DNA of 61,622 bases from Ruminococcus flavefaciens (GCA_002310115.1 DBYI01000057.1:1-61622), one strand, 5' to 3'; shown: positions 43,769 to 52,346, counted from the stretch's first letter. Notes: generated from the sequence alone by a model not told the origin. Translations and numbers: made by a program.

Positions 43769-45079
43769 ATGTGGGCATATGAAAGCGTGTTTTATCAGAT
43801 ATATCCTCTCGGATTCTGCGGAGCCCCCTTTGAGAATGACGGAGTTCGGGAATCAAGGATACTGAAAGTTATAGACTGGGCAGACCATATAAAGGAACTC
43901 AACTGCAATGCGGTATATTTTTCGCCTGTTTTTGAATCTGATACTCACGGATATAACACAAGAGACTTTACAAAAATAGACTGCCGTTTAGGTTCTAACG
44001 AGGACTTTGCACAGGTATGTGCAGAGCTTCACAAAAGGGGCATAAAGGTCGTGCTTGACGGCGTTTTCAATCACGTCGGCAGAGGCTTCTGGGCATTTCA
44101 GGACGTACTCCGTAATCGCGAGAATTCGCGCTATAAGGATTGGTTCCATATAAACTTCGGCGGCAACTCCAACTACAATGACGGATTGTGGTATGAGGGC
44201 TGGGAGGGACACTTCGACCTTGTCAAGCTGAACCTCTGGAACAATGAAGTCGTTGAGCATATCTTCTCCTGCATAAAGGGCTGGGTAGACGAGTTTGACA
44301 TTGACGGTCTGAGACTCGATGTGGCATATTGTCTCGATAAGGAATTCCTGAAGAGGCTTCGCAGCTTTACAAGCGGATTAAAAGAGGATTTTGTGCTGAT
44401 AGGAGAGCTCCTTCACGGAGATTACTCGCAGTTTGTAAATAATGAAATGCTTCATTCAGCGACGAATTATCAGTGCTACAAGGGGCTGTATTCAAGCTTC
44501 AACAGCATGAATATGTTTGAGATATGCCATTCTCTGAAAAATCAGTTCGGTCCCGAAAACTGGTGTATGTACCGCGGTATGCACCTCCTGAGCTTTGTTG
44601 ACAACCACGATGTTTCAAGAGTTGCAACTATACTGTCAAACAAAGATCATCTGCCGCTGATATATGCGATCATGTTCGGAATGCCAGGTATTCCATGCAT
44701 TTATTACGGCAGCGAATGGGGTGCTGAGGGTGATAAAAAAGACGGCGATCCTGCTCTCAGACTTTCATATGACGCACCGATAGACAATGAGCTTTCAGTT
44801 TATATTTCAAAGCTTGCAAAGATACATCGCGAGAGCAAGGCTCTATGCTACGGAGATATAAGCGTTCCTGTGCTGACAAACAAGCAGTGTATCATTCAGC
44901 GCCGATGTGACGATGAGCGCATACTCATTGCGATAAATGCTGATTCTCAGCCGTTCACCGCTCATTTTGACGCAGGCTGCGGCATGGCAGACGAGCTTAT
45001 AACAGGCTCAAAGCACGACTTTGGAGGCGGAAGCGAGCTGCCGCCGTATTCAGCTCAGATATGGAAAATGGAAAGATAG
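43769..45079 (+). CDS. GH13 alpha-amylase family enzyme (intracellular)
   Basis: A 436-residue glycoside hydrolase of family 13 without a signal peptide, so it acts in the cytoplasm on imported maltodextrins or glycogen-like glucans. The four regions are present: DGVFNHVG, GLRLDVAY (nucleophile Asp near 182), IGELLHG (acid/base Glu near 213) and FVDNHDVSR (near 276). It lacks the N-terminal module of cyclomaltodextrinases. ATG at 43769 has GGAGG at eight bases. It ends in a bidirectional terminator facing the FUSC-HAD gene. Confidence 0.92.
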   Translation: MWAYESVFYQIYPLGFCGAPFENDGVRESRILKVIDWADHIKELNCNAVYFSPVFESDTHGYNTRDFTKIDCRLGSNEDFAQVCAELHKRGIKVVLDGVFNHVGRGFWAFQDVLRNRENSRYKDWFHINFGGNSNYNDGLWYEGWEGHFDLVKLNLWNNEVVEHIFSCIKGWVDEFDIDGLRLDVAYCLDKEFLKRLRSFTSGLKEDFVLIGELLHGDYSQFVNNEMLHSATNYQCYKGLYSSFNSMNMFEICHSLKNQFGPENWCMYRGMHLLSFVDNHDVSRVATILSNKDHLPLIYAIMFGMPGIPCIYYGSEWGAEGDKKDGDPALRLSYDAPIDNELSVYISKLAKIHRESKALCYGDISVPVLTNKQCIIQRRCDDERILIAINADSQPFTAHFDAGCGMADELITGSKHDFGGGSELPPYSAQIWKMER

Positions 45080-45082
45080 ATC

Positions 45083-45124
45083 AAACAGCCGGCTTCACTG
45101 TTCAGTGAGGCCGGCTGTTTTTTA
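45083..45124. terminator. Bidirectional terminator between convergent genes
   Basis: AAACAGCCGGC (45083-45093) pairs with GCCGGCTGTTT (45110-45120), with an inner TTCACTG/CAGTGAG. T-runs lie on both strands. Confidence 0.95.
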
Positions 45125-46414
45125 CAGCTCTATCTCTTTGAGATCCAGTCCGTTTATGCGGCATATCTTTTTAAGCCTTTTCACAGTTCCGTTTCCGCCG
45201 CCATCATTGATATAAACGTCATATTGTCCCTTGATACTGCCAAAGGTTATGACATCTTCCGCCTTTGCATACTCCTTGAGTTTATCCATCATATTCTGTT
45301 TTGTAGCAAGCGGAGAAAACACTTTCAGATATAAAAAGCCTTCAAATTCGGACTCGGAAATACTTATTCTTATGCATTCTCCAAGCTGTTTCCGCAGCTT
45401 GCCTTCAAGCATGAAAATACTGAATCTATCAGCAAGTACAGTCAAATATAACACACGTTCCTTATCATCTCTTCTGCGGTATTCTGAACTGATATAATTT
45501 CTGTATACAGACTGTCGGCAAGACTCAAAAAGATTCTGTTCAGCGGAGTTCCTGAACTCACCGTAGTATATCAGAAGAGTCGAATCAAGCATTACGTTCA
45601 CAAAGCAGTGTAGACCGCAGGAAGATATGATTTTTTCTGCTACTGACGATACATCTGAAGAAAGATATACCGTTTCAAGGTATTGATTTTCCTTAACGTC
45701 GTACAGTGCCGCTCCGTCCATAACGATAACAGGCAATTGCAGCTCCACGCCTTTCATTATATCCATGAGCACAGCCGGTGTGCGTACAGTGGATATGGTG
45801 AATTTCACGCCGCTGCGGATAAGCCTGTTCAGCTCCACCTTGCTGTATGCGGCGGAGCGTCCTGCGGAAACAAGCACGTCGTCGATACCGCTGACGTAAA
45901 GATTATCAGTATCATGTTTTATCGGCAGACGGAAATCGTTGACCGCTACACCGATGATTATTCCGATAAAGGTGTCAATAACTCTGTTCAGCACAAAGAG
46001 ATAGGGATCGCTGTCGAACGAGTGTGTCAGCGCAATGCTGAGAAATACCACGCAGGAGAAAAATGAGGCGCTGCGCTTATTGAGTACAACTGTTGTATAT
46101 ATCACAGGTATTATCACTGCACTTGCTGAAATATAAACTATCATCGGAACGGTAACATCTATCAGACGAAACAGCAGCAGGAACAGAAGTCCGTATACAG
46201 CACCGATAAGCGTTCCCATAGAACGCTGTACTGCATTATTTTTGGTGGTGTCATTATACGGCTGTATGCACCACAAAGCGGCTAACGCACCGTAAAACGG
46301 TATGCCGTTGCCTATTGGCAAAAGCGTCCTCACGAAATATACAAGCATACATAAGCCGACTGCAATAGCAGATTTCATTATCCTTGCCCCTATGGGCGGA
46401 AATACAAGTTTCAA
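45122..46414 (-). CDS. FUSC-type membrane protein fused to a HAD-like domain
   Basis: A 430-residue fusion. Residues about 1-165 form six spans like the membrane half of FUSC/aromatic acid exporter proteins (IGNGIPFYGALAALWCIQPY, RSMGTLIGAVYGLLF, RVIDTFIGIIIGVAVND). Residues about 180-430 look like a Cof-type HAD hydrolase. The catalytic motif expected as DxDGT is SGIDDVL, so the nucleophile Asp is lost, while LIRSGVKFTISTVRTPA keeps the second motif shape. The HAD part may be a ligand-binding regulator. TTG at 46414 has GGAG at eight bases. An attenuator-like hairpin separates it from the upstream gene. Confidence 0.72.
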   Translation of the reverse strand: MKLVFPPIGARIMKSAIAVGLCMLVYFVRTLLPIGNGIPFYGALAALWCIQPYNDTTKNNAVQRSMGTLIGAVYGLLFLLLFRLIDVTVPMIVYISASAVIIPVIYTTVVLNKRSASFFSCVVFLSIALTHSFDSDPYLFVLNRVIDTFIGIIIGVAVNDFRLPIKHDTDNLYVSGIDDVLVSAGRSAAYSKVELNRLIRSGVKFTISTVRTPAVLMDIMKGVELQLPVIVMDGAALYDVKENQYLETVYLSSDVSSVAEKIISSCGLHCFVNVMLDSTLLIYYGEFRNSAEQNLFESCRQSVYRNYISSEYRRRDDKERVLYLTVLADRFSIFMLEGKLRKQLGECIRISISESEFEGFLYLKVFSPLATKQNMMDKLKEYAKAEDVITFGSIKGQYDVYINDGGGNGTVKRLKKICRINGLDLKEIEL

Positions 46415-46430
46415 TGTTTTCACTCCAAAA

Positions 46431-46465
46431 TATAAGGAGCTCCACAAAAGTGAAGCTCCATTGCT
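46431..46465 (-). promoter_or_regulatory. Intercistronic attenuator before the FUSC-HAD gene
   Basis: On the minus strand AAGC/GCTT encloses the hexaloop AATGGA. It overlaps a terminator with arms 46450-46459 and 46436-46445 (ten pairs with a wobble, loop TTTT), then TTATATTTT and GGAG. It follows the preceding stop codon directly and shows no promoter of its own. Confidence 0.7.
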
Positions 46466-49036
46466 TTAAATAGTTATAAGTAAATGCTCGTTTTGGATAT
46501 CGTTGTAAAGCTCGCATTTGCAGCGTTTTACGTCGTAAACTCCGATAACATCTTCAAGCTTGCTGTTCTCGTCGATATCCTCAAGCATATTTCGCAGACC
46601 TCTGAATTTTTCGGGAGCAAAATGCAGAGTTTTGCTGTTATTGAATACAGCCGTATATAGTATCTCAGCTTCGACTAAGTCCTGAAAGATATGGCTGCCG
46701 TAGGAAAGCTCAGGATTATAGCCTGCCCGTACTTCTTCCATTTCGCATACGACGTCAAACTCGCTTATGTCAGAAAACGCCGTAGGTACGCCAAGCTCAG
46801 GAGATGATGTTCCTACTCTGCCGGGAACCATCAACATCATGTGTTTGCCCTGATTGCGGTAATGCCAGTTTATTTTGCCGATCATCTTCGCTACGGTATT
46901 TTTCTCGCTGTAAGGCATATTGTAGTACACAACGGGATCAACGTACACGATAATATCCAGCTTTGAAGCTTTGGAAAGTCCCATTGAAGCTCCCTTGCTT
47001 TCGAGGAGGATATGCTCCTGCGGTATGTTATCGGGAACAGCGACTCCCGACTTGTCTTTAAGCACCTGCAACGGTCTGCACTGCAAAAGGTCAACGGAGT
47101 ATTCGCCGCTGTCGGAAACGTTTATGGTGAACTCCGTATCAACAGGGTATTCGTACTCGTCCTGTATACAGCGCAGCATTCTCTGCATCTGTGACATAAG
47201 AGTCTTATTGCTGACAAGTCCCTTGCAGGATATGAATGTCGAGGACACTCTCCGTCCCATTTCGCGCAGTCTGCTCTCTGCATCGAAGTCATGTTCAAGG
47301 AGGATATTTTGCAGATACTCAGGTATCTCAGGCTCTATTGTACGCAGCGGCAGACGTTCAAGATCGTGGATAGAAGTATTGATGACCTCCACCTTTCCCT
47401 GCGAAAATCTGTGTCTGTCAGCATAAGTCGAATACACTGTTTTTTCGGGCATATCAAGGCTTACAAGACGGGGATATGAGCCCTCTGTCCTGTCAACAGC
47501 AGACGTGCCAAGTCCCATTACAAGACGCAGCATTCCTGCGGACTGGTCGGAGCTTTTCAGAAAGCTGTATGGGCTGTAAGAATAACCCACACCTGCCGCG
47601 CAGGGCATATAGTATGCGCCGTAGTAAGAGCCCGACACACGCTGTATCAGCAGGGACATCTGCTCGTCACGCTTGTCAAGTCCGCGGCGTTTGCGGTAGT
47701 CCAGAGCAGAAAGGCTCATGGTGCTTGCGTAGACGGTTTTTATCGCCTTTTCAAACTCTTCGAGCCGCTCCTCGGGAGTACCTCTGTTAGCACAGAAAAC
47801 CGACTCATACTTGCCTGCAAATGCATTGCCGAAGCCGTCTTCAAGGATACTGCTTGAACGGACGATATAGGGATCCTGTCCGTAGTATTCGATGATACGG
47901 GTAAGCTGTTCACGCATTTCATCGGAAAATTTACCGTTCATAAGCTGCTTTGCGAACTCATCAGCAAGAGAAAAATAGCCCTCCTCGGTTCGCTGTTTTA
48001 TGCGCATATCCCAGAAATTATTGTCAACGATGTATGTATAGTAAACGTCAGAGCCTACATAGAATGAATCATGCGGTTCGAGAACTTCATTTATAACAGG
48101 CTCGGTATTGCGGATAATAGCTCTCGCAAGCAGCATACCACAGGCTTTGCCGCCTATCATTCCCGTGCCTATCATGTGGTCACGGACGCTGAAATAGTCC
48201 TCGGGACGGAAGTGCTTCTTGACCATCTGACGCATTTTTTCATCGCGAGTCATCATGATATTACACATATTGTTGCACTGCTCGGTTATATCAACGCCGT
48301 TTTCATAGAGGACTTTTGCTTTCTTGAACGACCTGTCCCATGAGTCCATGAACTGCTCGTCTGCGGAACGCTGTGCATTCCCGAGTACCTGATAGAAGCG
48401 GCTGGACTTTACACCGTCAAGAATAGGGCAGAAACGTCCCGTTTCGGGCTCATAAGTATGCGGCAGAAACATGGTATTGGAGATCCTGTTCCACACCTTT
48501 TCGGGACGGACATACACGTTCTTTTTATCCGAATAAACATCGAGGAAAAGTTGTGTGGTGTCAAGTATCTTGTTTATGGCGTGAACAGAGTGCTTTCCGC
48601 GTATTATCGGGAAGAATGCGACTGTATCAAGTATGAACAGGAACGGACAGGTCACTCGGAAAAAGTTGCCCATCATAAGGTCAGTTGCCCACATCGCCTG
48701 CAATTCCGAAAGGCAGTCGAATATGTAAAAGGCGTCCCTGCCTGATTTCTCAATCTCGTTATGTATATCAACGGTAAAGGTCTCGAATCTGTGCGAAAGC
48801 GGAACTTCGATAGTTTTTACCTCGGGACAGTTCTTCACAAGTGGTTCGTGACTTGCAAATCTGAAATATATGATATTCCTGCCGTCTGCAATAGCCTGCC
48901 TGAGATAAGGCTCCATGAATAGCCTGAATTCGGAAAGCTCCGAAACTCGCCATACAACATTGTCGCCAAGCCTTATATTATCAAGTGCTGTGTCCATTTC
49001 GGGTATTCCCGATAATATCCTGTCAAAAGCAGCCAT
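46466..49036 (-). CDS. PEP/pyruvate-binding domain protein with degenerate RecA/KaiC-like N-terminus
   Basis: 856 residues. Residues about 1-250 resemble a RecA/KaiC-like ATPase (GIPEMDTALDNIRLGDNVVW, then NIIYFRFASHEP and AFYIFDCLSEL) but lack a Walker A GxxxxGKT. Residues about 290-720 form the nucleotide-binding half of pyruvate phosphate dikinase/PEP synthase (GGKACGMLLARAI, YIVRSSSILEDGFGNAFAGKYES, DLLQCRPLQ). The phosphohistidine and PEP-binding domains that complete the normal enzyme are absent. It probably uses ATP to phosphorylate something else or acts as a regulator. It is co-transcribed with the GNAT gene upstream; GGGAGG precedes the ATG. Confidence 0.78.
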   Translation of the reverse strand: MAAFDRILSGIPEMDTALDNIRLGDNVVWRVSELSEFRLFMEPYLRQAIADGRNIIYFRFASHEPLVKNCPEVKTIEVPLSHRFETFTVDIHNEIEKSGRDAFYIFDCLSELQAMWATDLMMGNFFRVTCPFLFILDTVAFFPIIRGKHSVHAINKILDTTQLFLDVYSDKKNVYVRPEKVWNRISNTMFLPHTYEPETGRFCPILDGVKSSRFYQVLGNAQRSADEQFMDSWDRSFKKAKVLYENGVDITEQCNNMCNIMMTRDEKMRQMVKKHFRPEDYFSVRDHMIGTGMIGGKACGMLLARAIIRNTEPVINEVLEPHDSFYVGSDVYYTYIVDNNFWDMRIKQRTEEGYFSLADEFAKQLMNGKFSDEMREQLTRIIEYYGQDPYIVRSSSILEDGFGNAFAGKYESVFCANRGTPEERLEEFEKAIKTVYASTMSLSALDYRKRRGLDKRDEQMSLLIQRVSGSYYGAYYMPCAAGVGYSYSPYSFLKSSDQSAGMLRLVMGLGTSAVDRTEGSYPRLVSLDMPEKTVYSTYADRHRFSQGKVEVINTSIHDLERLPLRTIEPEIPEYLQNILLEHDFDAESRLREMGRRVSSTFISCKGLVSNKTLMSQMQRMLRCIQDEYEYPVDTEFTINVSDSGEYSVDLLQCRPLQVLKDKSGVAVPDNIPQEHILLESKGASMGLSKASKLDIIVYVDPVVYYNMPYSEKNTVAKMIGKINWHYRNQGKHMMLMVPGRVGTSSPELGVPTAFSDISEFDVVCEMEEVRAGYNPELSYGSHIFQDLVEAEILYTAVFNNSKTLHFAPEKFRGLRNMLEDIDENSKLEDVIGVYDVKRCKCELYNDIQNEHLLITI

Positions 49037-49054
49037 AAAAGCACCTCCCTTTTA

Positions 49055-49516
49055 TTACAGATTTTTAGCATAGCAGACTGCACCTTCGAGCCTGTCGTAA
49101 GGCGGATAATTATTGATACGATAGTATCCAAGCTTTTCATAAAGCGATATGGCTTCTCTCATCGCTTCACGAGTTTGCAGCACAGTACGCTGAAACTTCA
49201 TTTTTTCTGCCAGTTCTTCTAACATATTCATCATGTTTTCAGCGATACGATGTCGTCGGTATTCAGGTTCAACCCATACTCGCTTGATTTCCACATCTGT
49301 ATCTGAGTATCTTTTAAGTCCCGCACAGCCAACAGCGATATCATCAATACAGGCTATGAGCACAGTGCCTATGCTTTCGGATATATTGTAAGGGATAAAG
49401 CCTTTGCGGTTCTGAACTCCACCTACAAGGCTACTGTAGTATTCCTCTGTAGATAAATAAAATCTCTGAAAATCCCTGTTGTTGCCGTCAGTCCATTTAT
49501 ATTTTATCTGTAACAC
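49055..49516 (-). CDS. GNAT family N-acetyltransferase
   Basis: A 153-residue acetyltransferase with a standard GNAT core: ACIDDIAVGCAGLKRY, then IKRVWVEPEYRRHRIAENMMNMLEE (acetyl-CoA loop, R-R-H-R-I-A form) and EAISLYEKLGYYRI near the end. The substrate is unknown. The open frame extends upstream through the leader terminator; the GTG at 49516 has GGAGG at seven bases. First gene of the unit with the PEP/pyruvate-binding protein. Confidence 0.88.
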   Translation of the reverse strand: MLQIKYKWTDGNNRDFQRFYLSTEEYYSSLVGGVQNRKGFIPYNISESIGTVLIACIDDIAVGCAGLKRYSDTDVEIKRVWVEPEYRRHRIAENMMNMLEELAEKMKFQRTVLQTREAMREAISLYEKLGYYRINNYPPYDRLEGAVCYAKNL

Positions 49517-49537
49517 CGTATCACCTCCAAAAACGCA

Positions 49538-49570
49538 AAAACGGTGCTGAATACTCAGCACCGTTGCTCT
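49538..49570 (-). promoter_or_regulatory. Leader attenuator of the GNAT gene
   Basis: On the minus strand AGC/GCT encloses the hexaloop AACGGT. The overlapping terminator has 11-base arms (49555-49565 with 49540-49550) and then TTTTTG. GGAGG follows. Confidence 0.8.
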
Positions 49571-49578
49571 TTACTTGC

Positions 49579-49607
49579 ATTATATCATACTCGTTTTATT
49601 ATGTCAA
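49579..49607 (-). promoter_or_regulatory. Promoter of the GNAT unit
   Basis: On the minus strand TTGACA (49602-49607) and TATAAT (49579-49584), 17-base spacer. Its -35 lies nine bases from the -35 of the divergent nadE promoter. Confidence 0.88.
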
Positions 49608-49615
49608 GTTTTTCC

Positions 49616-49644
49616 TTGACAATTTCTTGTATCTGATATATAAT
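49616..49644 (+). promoter_or_regulatory. Promoter of nadE
   Basis: TTGACA (49616-49621) and TATAAT (49639-49644), 17-base spacer. Confidence 0.88.
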
Positions 49645-49655
49645 TATCTCAGACA

Positions 49656-49694
49656 AGCAAAGGCGCTGCGTTTTTTCGCAGTGCCTTTTTTCTT
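49656..49694 (+). promoter_or_regulatory. Leader attenuator of nadE
   Basis: AGC (49656-49658) and GCT (49665-49667) enclose the hexaloop AAAGGC. The terminator arms are AAAGGCGCTGCG (49659-49670) and CGCAGTGCCTTT (49677-49688), followed by TTTTTTC. GGAGG then leads to the start codon. Confidence 0.82.
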
Positions 49695-49708
49695 TTTGGA
49701 GGGATACT

Positions 49709-51619
49709 ATGAAGGACGGATTTATAAAAATAGCCTGTGCAACGCCTGATGTTAAAGTTGCAGATTGTCAGTACAATGCTGACAGTATAATTGAACTCAT
49801 CACCGAAGCTCACAGCAAAGGCGTTAAGATCGCCTGTTTTCCAGAGCTATCTGTTACAGGCTACACCTGCAGTGACCTTTTCTTGCAGGACGCGCTGTTA
49901 AGCTCTGCAAGACATGAGCTTGTCAGGATAATCAGAGAGACAGAAAAACTGGATATAGTTTCACTTATCGGTGTACCCCTTGCAGTCTGCGGAAAGCTGT
50001 ATAATTGTGCCGTTATCGTAAACAGAGGCAAAGCGATCGGTGCTGTTGCAAAGAAGAATATACCGAATTACAGCGAGTTTTATGAAGTCAGACATTTTAC
50101 CGCTGTCAACGAAAGTCTGTGTGCGGATATTCAGCTTGACGAAGATTATTCCGTTCATCTTGAAGATACTATTTTCACTTGCAGGGAGCTTCCCGAGCTT
50201 ACCTTCGGAGTTGAGATCTGCGAGGATATGTGGGTAAGCTCTCCACCGTCGGAGCGGCTTGCAGCCTCGGGAGCTGTCATCATATTCAATCTATCCGCAA
50301 GCGATGAAGTCATAGGCAAAGCAGACTACCGCAGAACGCTTATAAAAGCACATTCGGGCTCGCTCGCCTGCACCTATGCCTACGCCGATTCGGGTATAGG
50401 CGAATCAACGCAGGATATGGTCTTTGCAGGACATAATATAATAGCGGAGAACGGCTCTGTTTTAGCTGAGTCCAAGGCGTTTTCAAGCGGACTGACAATT
50501 GCTGATACCGACATAAAAAAATTATCCCACGAGCGCAGAAGAATGAACTCTTTTTCTGCTTGCCCGAGCTGTAAAACTGCATATTTTTCGCTTGATGTTA
50601 CTGAGACGATCCTTGACAGAGCTTTCCAAAAAACTCCGTTTGTTCCGTCCGACAAAAAGGCACTTGACAGCAGATGTGAAGAAATACTCACCATGCAGGC
50701 TGTCGGACTTATGACACGTCTGAGGCATATTGGCTGCAAAACGGCTGTACTCGGACTTTCGGGCGGACTTGATTCCACACTTGCCCTGATAGTTGCCGTT
50801 CACGCATTCGATATGCTTGGACTTGACAGGAGCGGTATCCATACCATAACCATGCCATGCTTCGGGACTACCGATAGGACGTACAATAACGCCTGCTCGC
50901 TGGCAAAGGCTTATAGTGCAACGCTTACCGAGATAAACATCTGCGCGAGCGTAACCCAACATTTCGCTGACATAGGGCAGTCGCCTGATGTTCACGATGT
51001 GACATACGAAAATTCACAGGCAAGAGAACGCACTCAGGTGCTTATGGATAAAGCAAATCAGCTCGGGGGTATCGTTGTCGGCACAGGAGACCTCTCGGAG
51101 CTTGCCCTCGGCTGGGCGACCTACAACGGCGACCATATGTCCATGTATGCGGTGAATTCGTCCATACCGAAAACCCTTGTGCGCTGGCTTGTAAACTATG
51201 AAGCTGAAATATCGAACGGTGAACTGAAAAAAGTTCTGTCTGATATACTGGATACTCCTGTCAGTCCCGAACTTCTCCCACCTGAGAAAAACGGCACTAT
51301 ATCACAGAAGACCGAGGATATCGTCGGACCGTATGAGCTTCACGATTTCTTCATGTACTATATGCTTAGATACGGATTTTCACCTTCAAAGATATTCCGT
51401 ATCGCCTGTCTCGCATTCGCAGAAACATATTCTAAGGAATTTATAATGAAATGGCTGAAAACATTTTATCGACGCTTCTTCACACAGCAGTTCAAGCGCT
51501 CATGCCTGCCCGACGGTCCGAAGGTCGGAACTGTAACTCTCTCTCCACGCGGCGACTGGCGTATGCCAAGTGATGCTTCCGCTAATATTTGGCTGAAAGA
51601 ATTGGATAACATTGATTGA
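49709..51619 (+). CDS. nadE: Glutamine-dependent NAD(+) synthetase
   Basis: A 636-residue two-domain enzyme. The N-terminal nitrilase-type glutaminase domain (about 1-270; Glu in FPELSVTGYTCSDLF, Cys in GVEICEDMW near 170) frees ammonia. The C-terminal ATP-pyrophosphatase domain (LGLSGGLDSTLAL near 350, then GTGDLSELALGWATYNGDH) amidates deamido-NAD. The length is standard for the bacterial glutamine-dependent form. GGAGG precedes the ATG. Its dependence on glutamine nitrogen fits the leader it shares with citrate synthase and other genes. Confidence 0.96.
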   Translation: MKDGFIKIACATPDVKVADCQYNADSIIELITEAHSKGVKIACFPELSVTGYTCSDLFLQDALLSSARHELVRIIRETEKLDIVSLIGVPLAVCGKLYNCAVIVNRGKAIGAVAKKNIPNYSEFYEVRHFTAVNESLCADIQLDEDYSVHLEDTIFTCRELPELTFGVEICEDMWVSSPPSERLAASGAVIIFNLSASDEVIGKADYRRTLIKAHSGSLACTYAYADSGIGESTQDMVFAGHNIIAENGSVLAESKAFSSGLTIADTDIKKLSHERRRMNSFSACPSCKTAYFSLDVTETILDRAFQKTPFVPSDKKALDSRCEEILTMQAVGLMTRLRHIGCKTAVLGLSGGLDSTLALIVAVHAFDMLGLDRSGIHTITMPCFGTTDRTYNNACSLAKAYSATLTEINICASVTQHFADIGQSPDVHDVTYENSQARERTQVLMDKANQLGGIVVGTGDLSELALGWATYNGDHMSMYAVNSSIPKTLVRWLVNYEAEISNGELKKVLSDILDTPVSPELLPPEKNGTISQKTEDIVGPYELHDFFMYYMLRYGFSPSKIFRIACLAFAETYSKEFIMKWLKTFYRRFFTQQFKRSCLPDGPKVGTVTLSPRGDWRMPSDASANIWLKELDNID

Positions 51620-51921
51620 TAACGTGATCGAATTGATACACAAACGAACTTGCAAGTGGCTGTGAGATTATTATTATTTTCCTACACTTTTCCTACAGTT
51701 TTAAGATTTTTCTGCAAAGGCAATAAGCGCCAAATCAGCTTTTCTCCTCGAAAAATAGATGCAAAACAGGATTCCATTAAAACATGAAAAACTGCCGAAA
51801 ATCCGTCAGCGTCGGCTTGTGGTCCCGAAGACCGTGGGTTCGAATCCCATCTCCCACCCTCATGAAATAGGCACTTTCGAGAAATCGGAAGTGCTTTTTT
51901 CGTTGTTTTCTAATATTTTTT
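51620..51921. other. Gene-free border of the second accessory island
   Basis: 302 bases without a gene: a T-rich stretch after nadE, then the truncated tRNA-His and a copy of its terminator. Nothing else is recognised. Confidence 0.7.
51808..51858 (+). pseudogene. Truncated tRNA-His (3' part)
   Basis: Identical to 30425-30475 of the intact tRNA-His except for one base (CGGCTTGTGG against CGGATTGTGG): the anticodon arm, variable loop, T-arm and 3' acceptor strand. The 5' acceptor strand and D-arm are missing, so it cannot fold. Such 3' tRNA copies are typical of attachment sites left by integrated elements. Confidence 0.9.
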
Positions 51922-51965
51922 CTAATATAATAGATTTCTAACATGAAAGCCCCCGCAATTGCGGG
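51855..51965. repeat. tRNA-His downstream block, copy 2 of 3
   Basis: It continues from the tRNA remnant: CATGAAATAGGCAC, a terminator hairpin (GCACTTTC/GGAAGTGC region, then TTTTTTCGTTGTTTTC), a TCTAATAT segment and a CCCCCGCAATTGCGGGG palindrome. It diverges from copies 1 and 3 after the palindrome, where the transposase remnant begins. Confidence 0.8.
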
Positions 51966-52131
51966 GATTCTCCATAGTGTTGTAATAATCTATGTATTCT
52001 ACTATTGCCGAAATCAGCTCTTCTTTAGATGTAAATCTACGAAGATAGTACATCTCTGACTTCAGCATTCCATTAAGAACATCCTGCACAGCTGCAATTC
52101 GTTCTTCATCTGTTAATTTCCTTCGTGACAT
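51922..52131 (-). pseudogene. Collapsed IS3-family transposase remnant
   Basis: 69 codons. The first 22 (SRRKLTDEERIAAVQDVLNG) match the N-terminus of an IS3-type OrfA. Residues about 33-57 (FTSKEELISAIVEYIDYYNT) match the C-terminus of the OrfB integrase, which normally ends YYN.xRIQ. The entire middle is deleted, and the last residues are replaced by sequence of the CCCCGC palindrome block. GGGGGT and a hairpin lie upstream of the ATG. Confidence 0.7.
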
Positions 52132-52141
52132 AAAATTACCC

Positions 52142-52192
52142 CCTTAGAGTTTTAACACTTTTGTTTTTTCGTGTGTCTACTCTAAGGGGATT
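52142..52192. repeat. Inverted repeat at the transposase remnant
   Basis: CCCCTTAGAGT and ACTCTAAGGGG enclose about 29 bases, just outside the transposase start. It is probably the end sequence and promoter area of the lost insertion sequence. Confidence 0.6.
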
Positions 52193-52222
52193 ATATCATC
52201 ATGGGCGGTCATGTTTTATGTG

Positions 52223-52346
52223 TTTACATATTATCTGCGATGTGCTATAATTGGTGATATAAGGGAATTTAAAAGGAGTTACATATGGCAAATCAAGAGA
52301 TTATTGGTAACCGCCAGCCATTCACGGCATATATAAAATTAGGACT
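52223..52346 (+). other. Orphan promoter, ribosome site and truncated start
   Basis: TTTACA (52223-52228) and TATAAT (52246-52251, 17-base spacer) are followed by AAAAGGAG and an ATG at 52285 that opens only 24 codons. The frame runs into GGTAACCGCCA (52306-52316), a sequence found twice more near an IS66 remnant. It looks like the beginning of a gene cut off by a transposition or deletion. Confidence 0.55.

Noticed and set aside
51759..51941. 60-codon open frame over the tRNA-His remnant
   Set aside because: It is explained by the tRNA fragment and terminator copy, and has no ribosome site.
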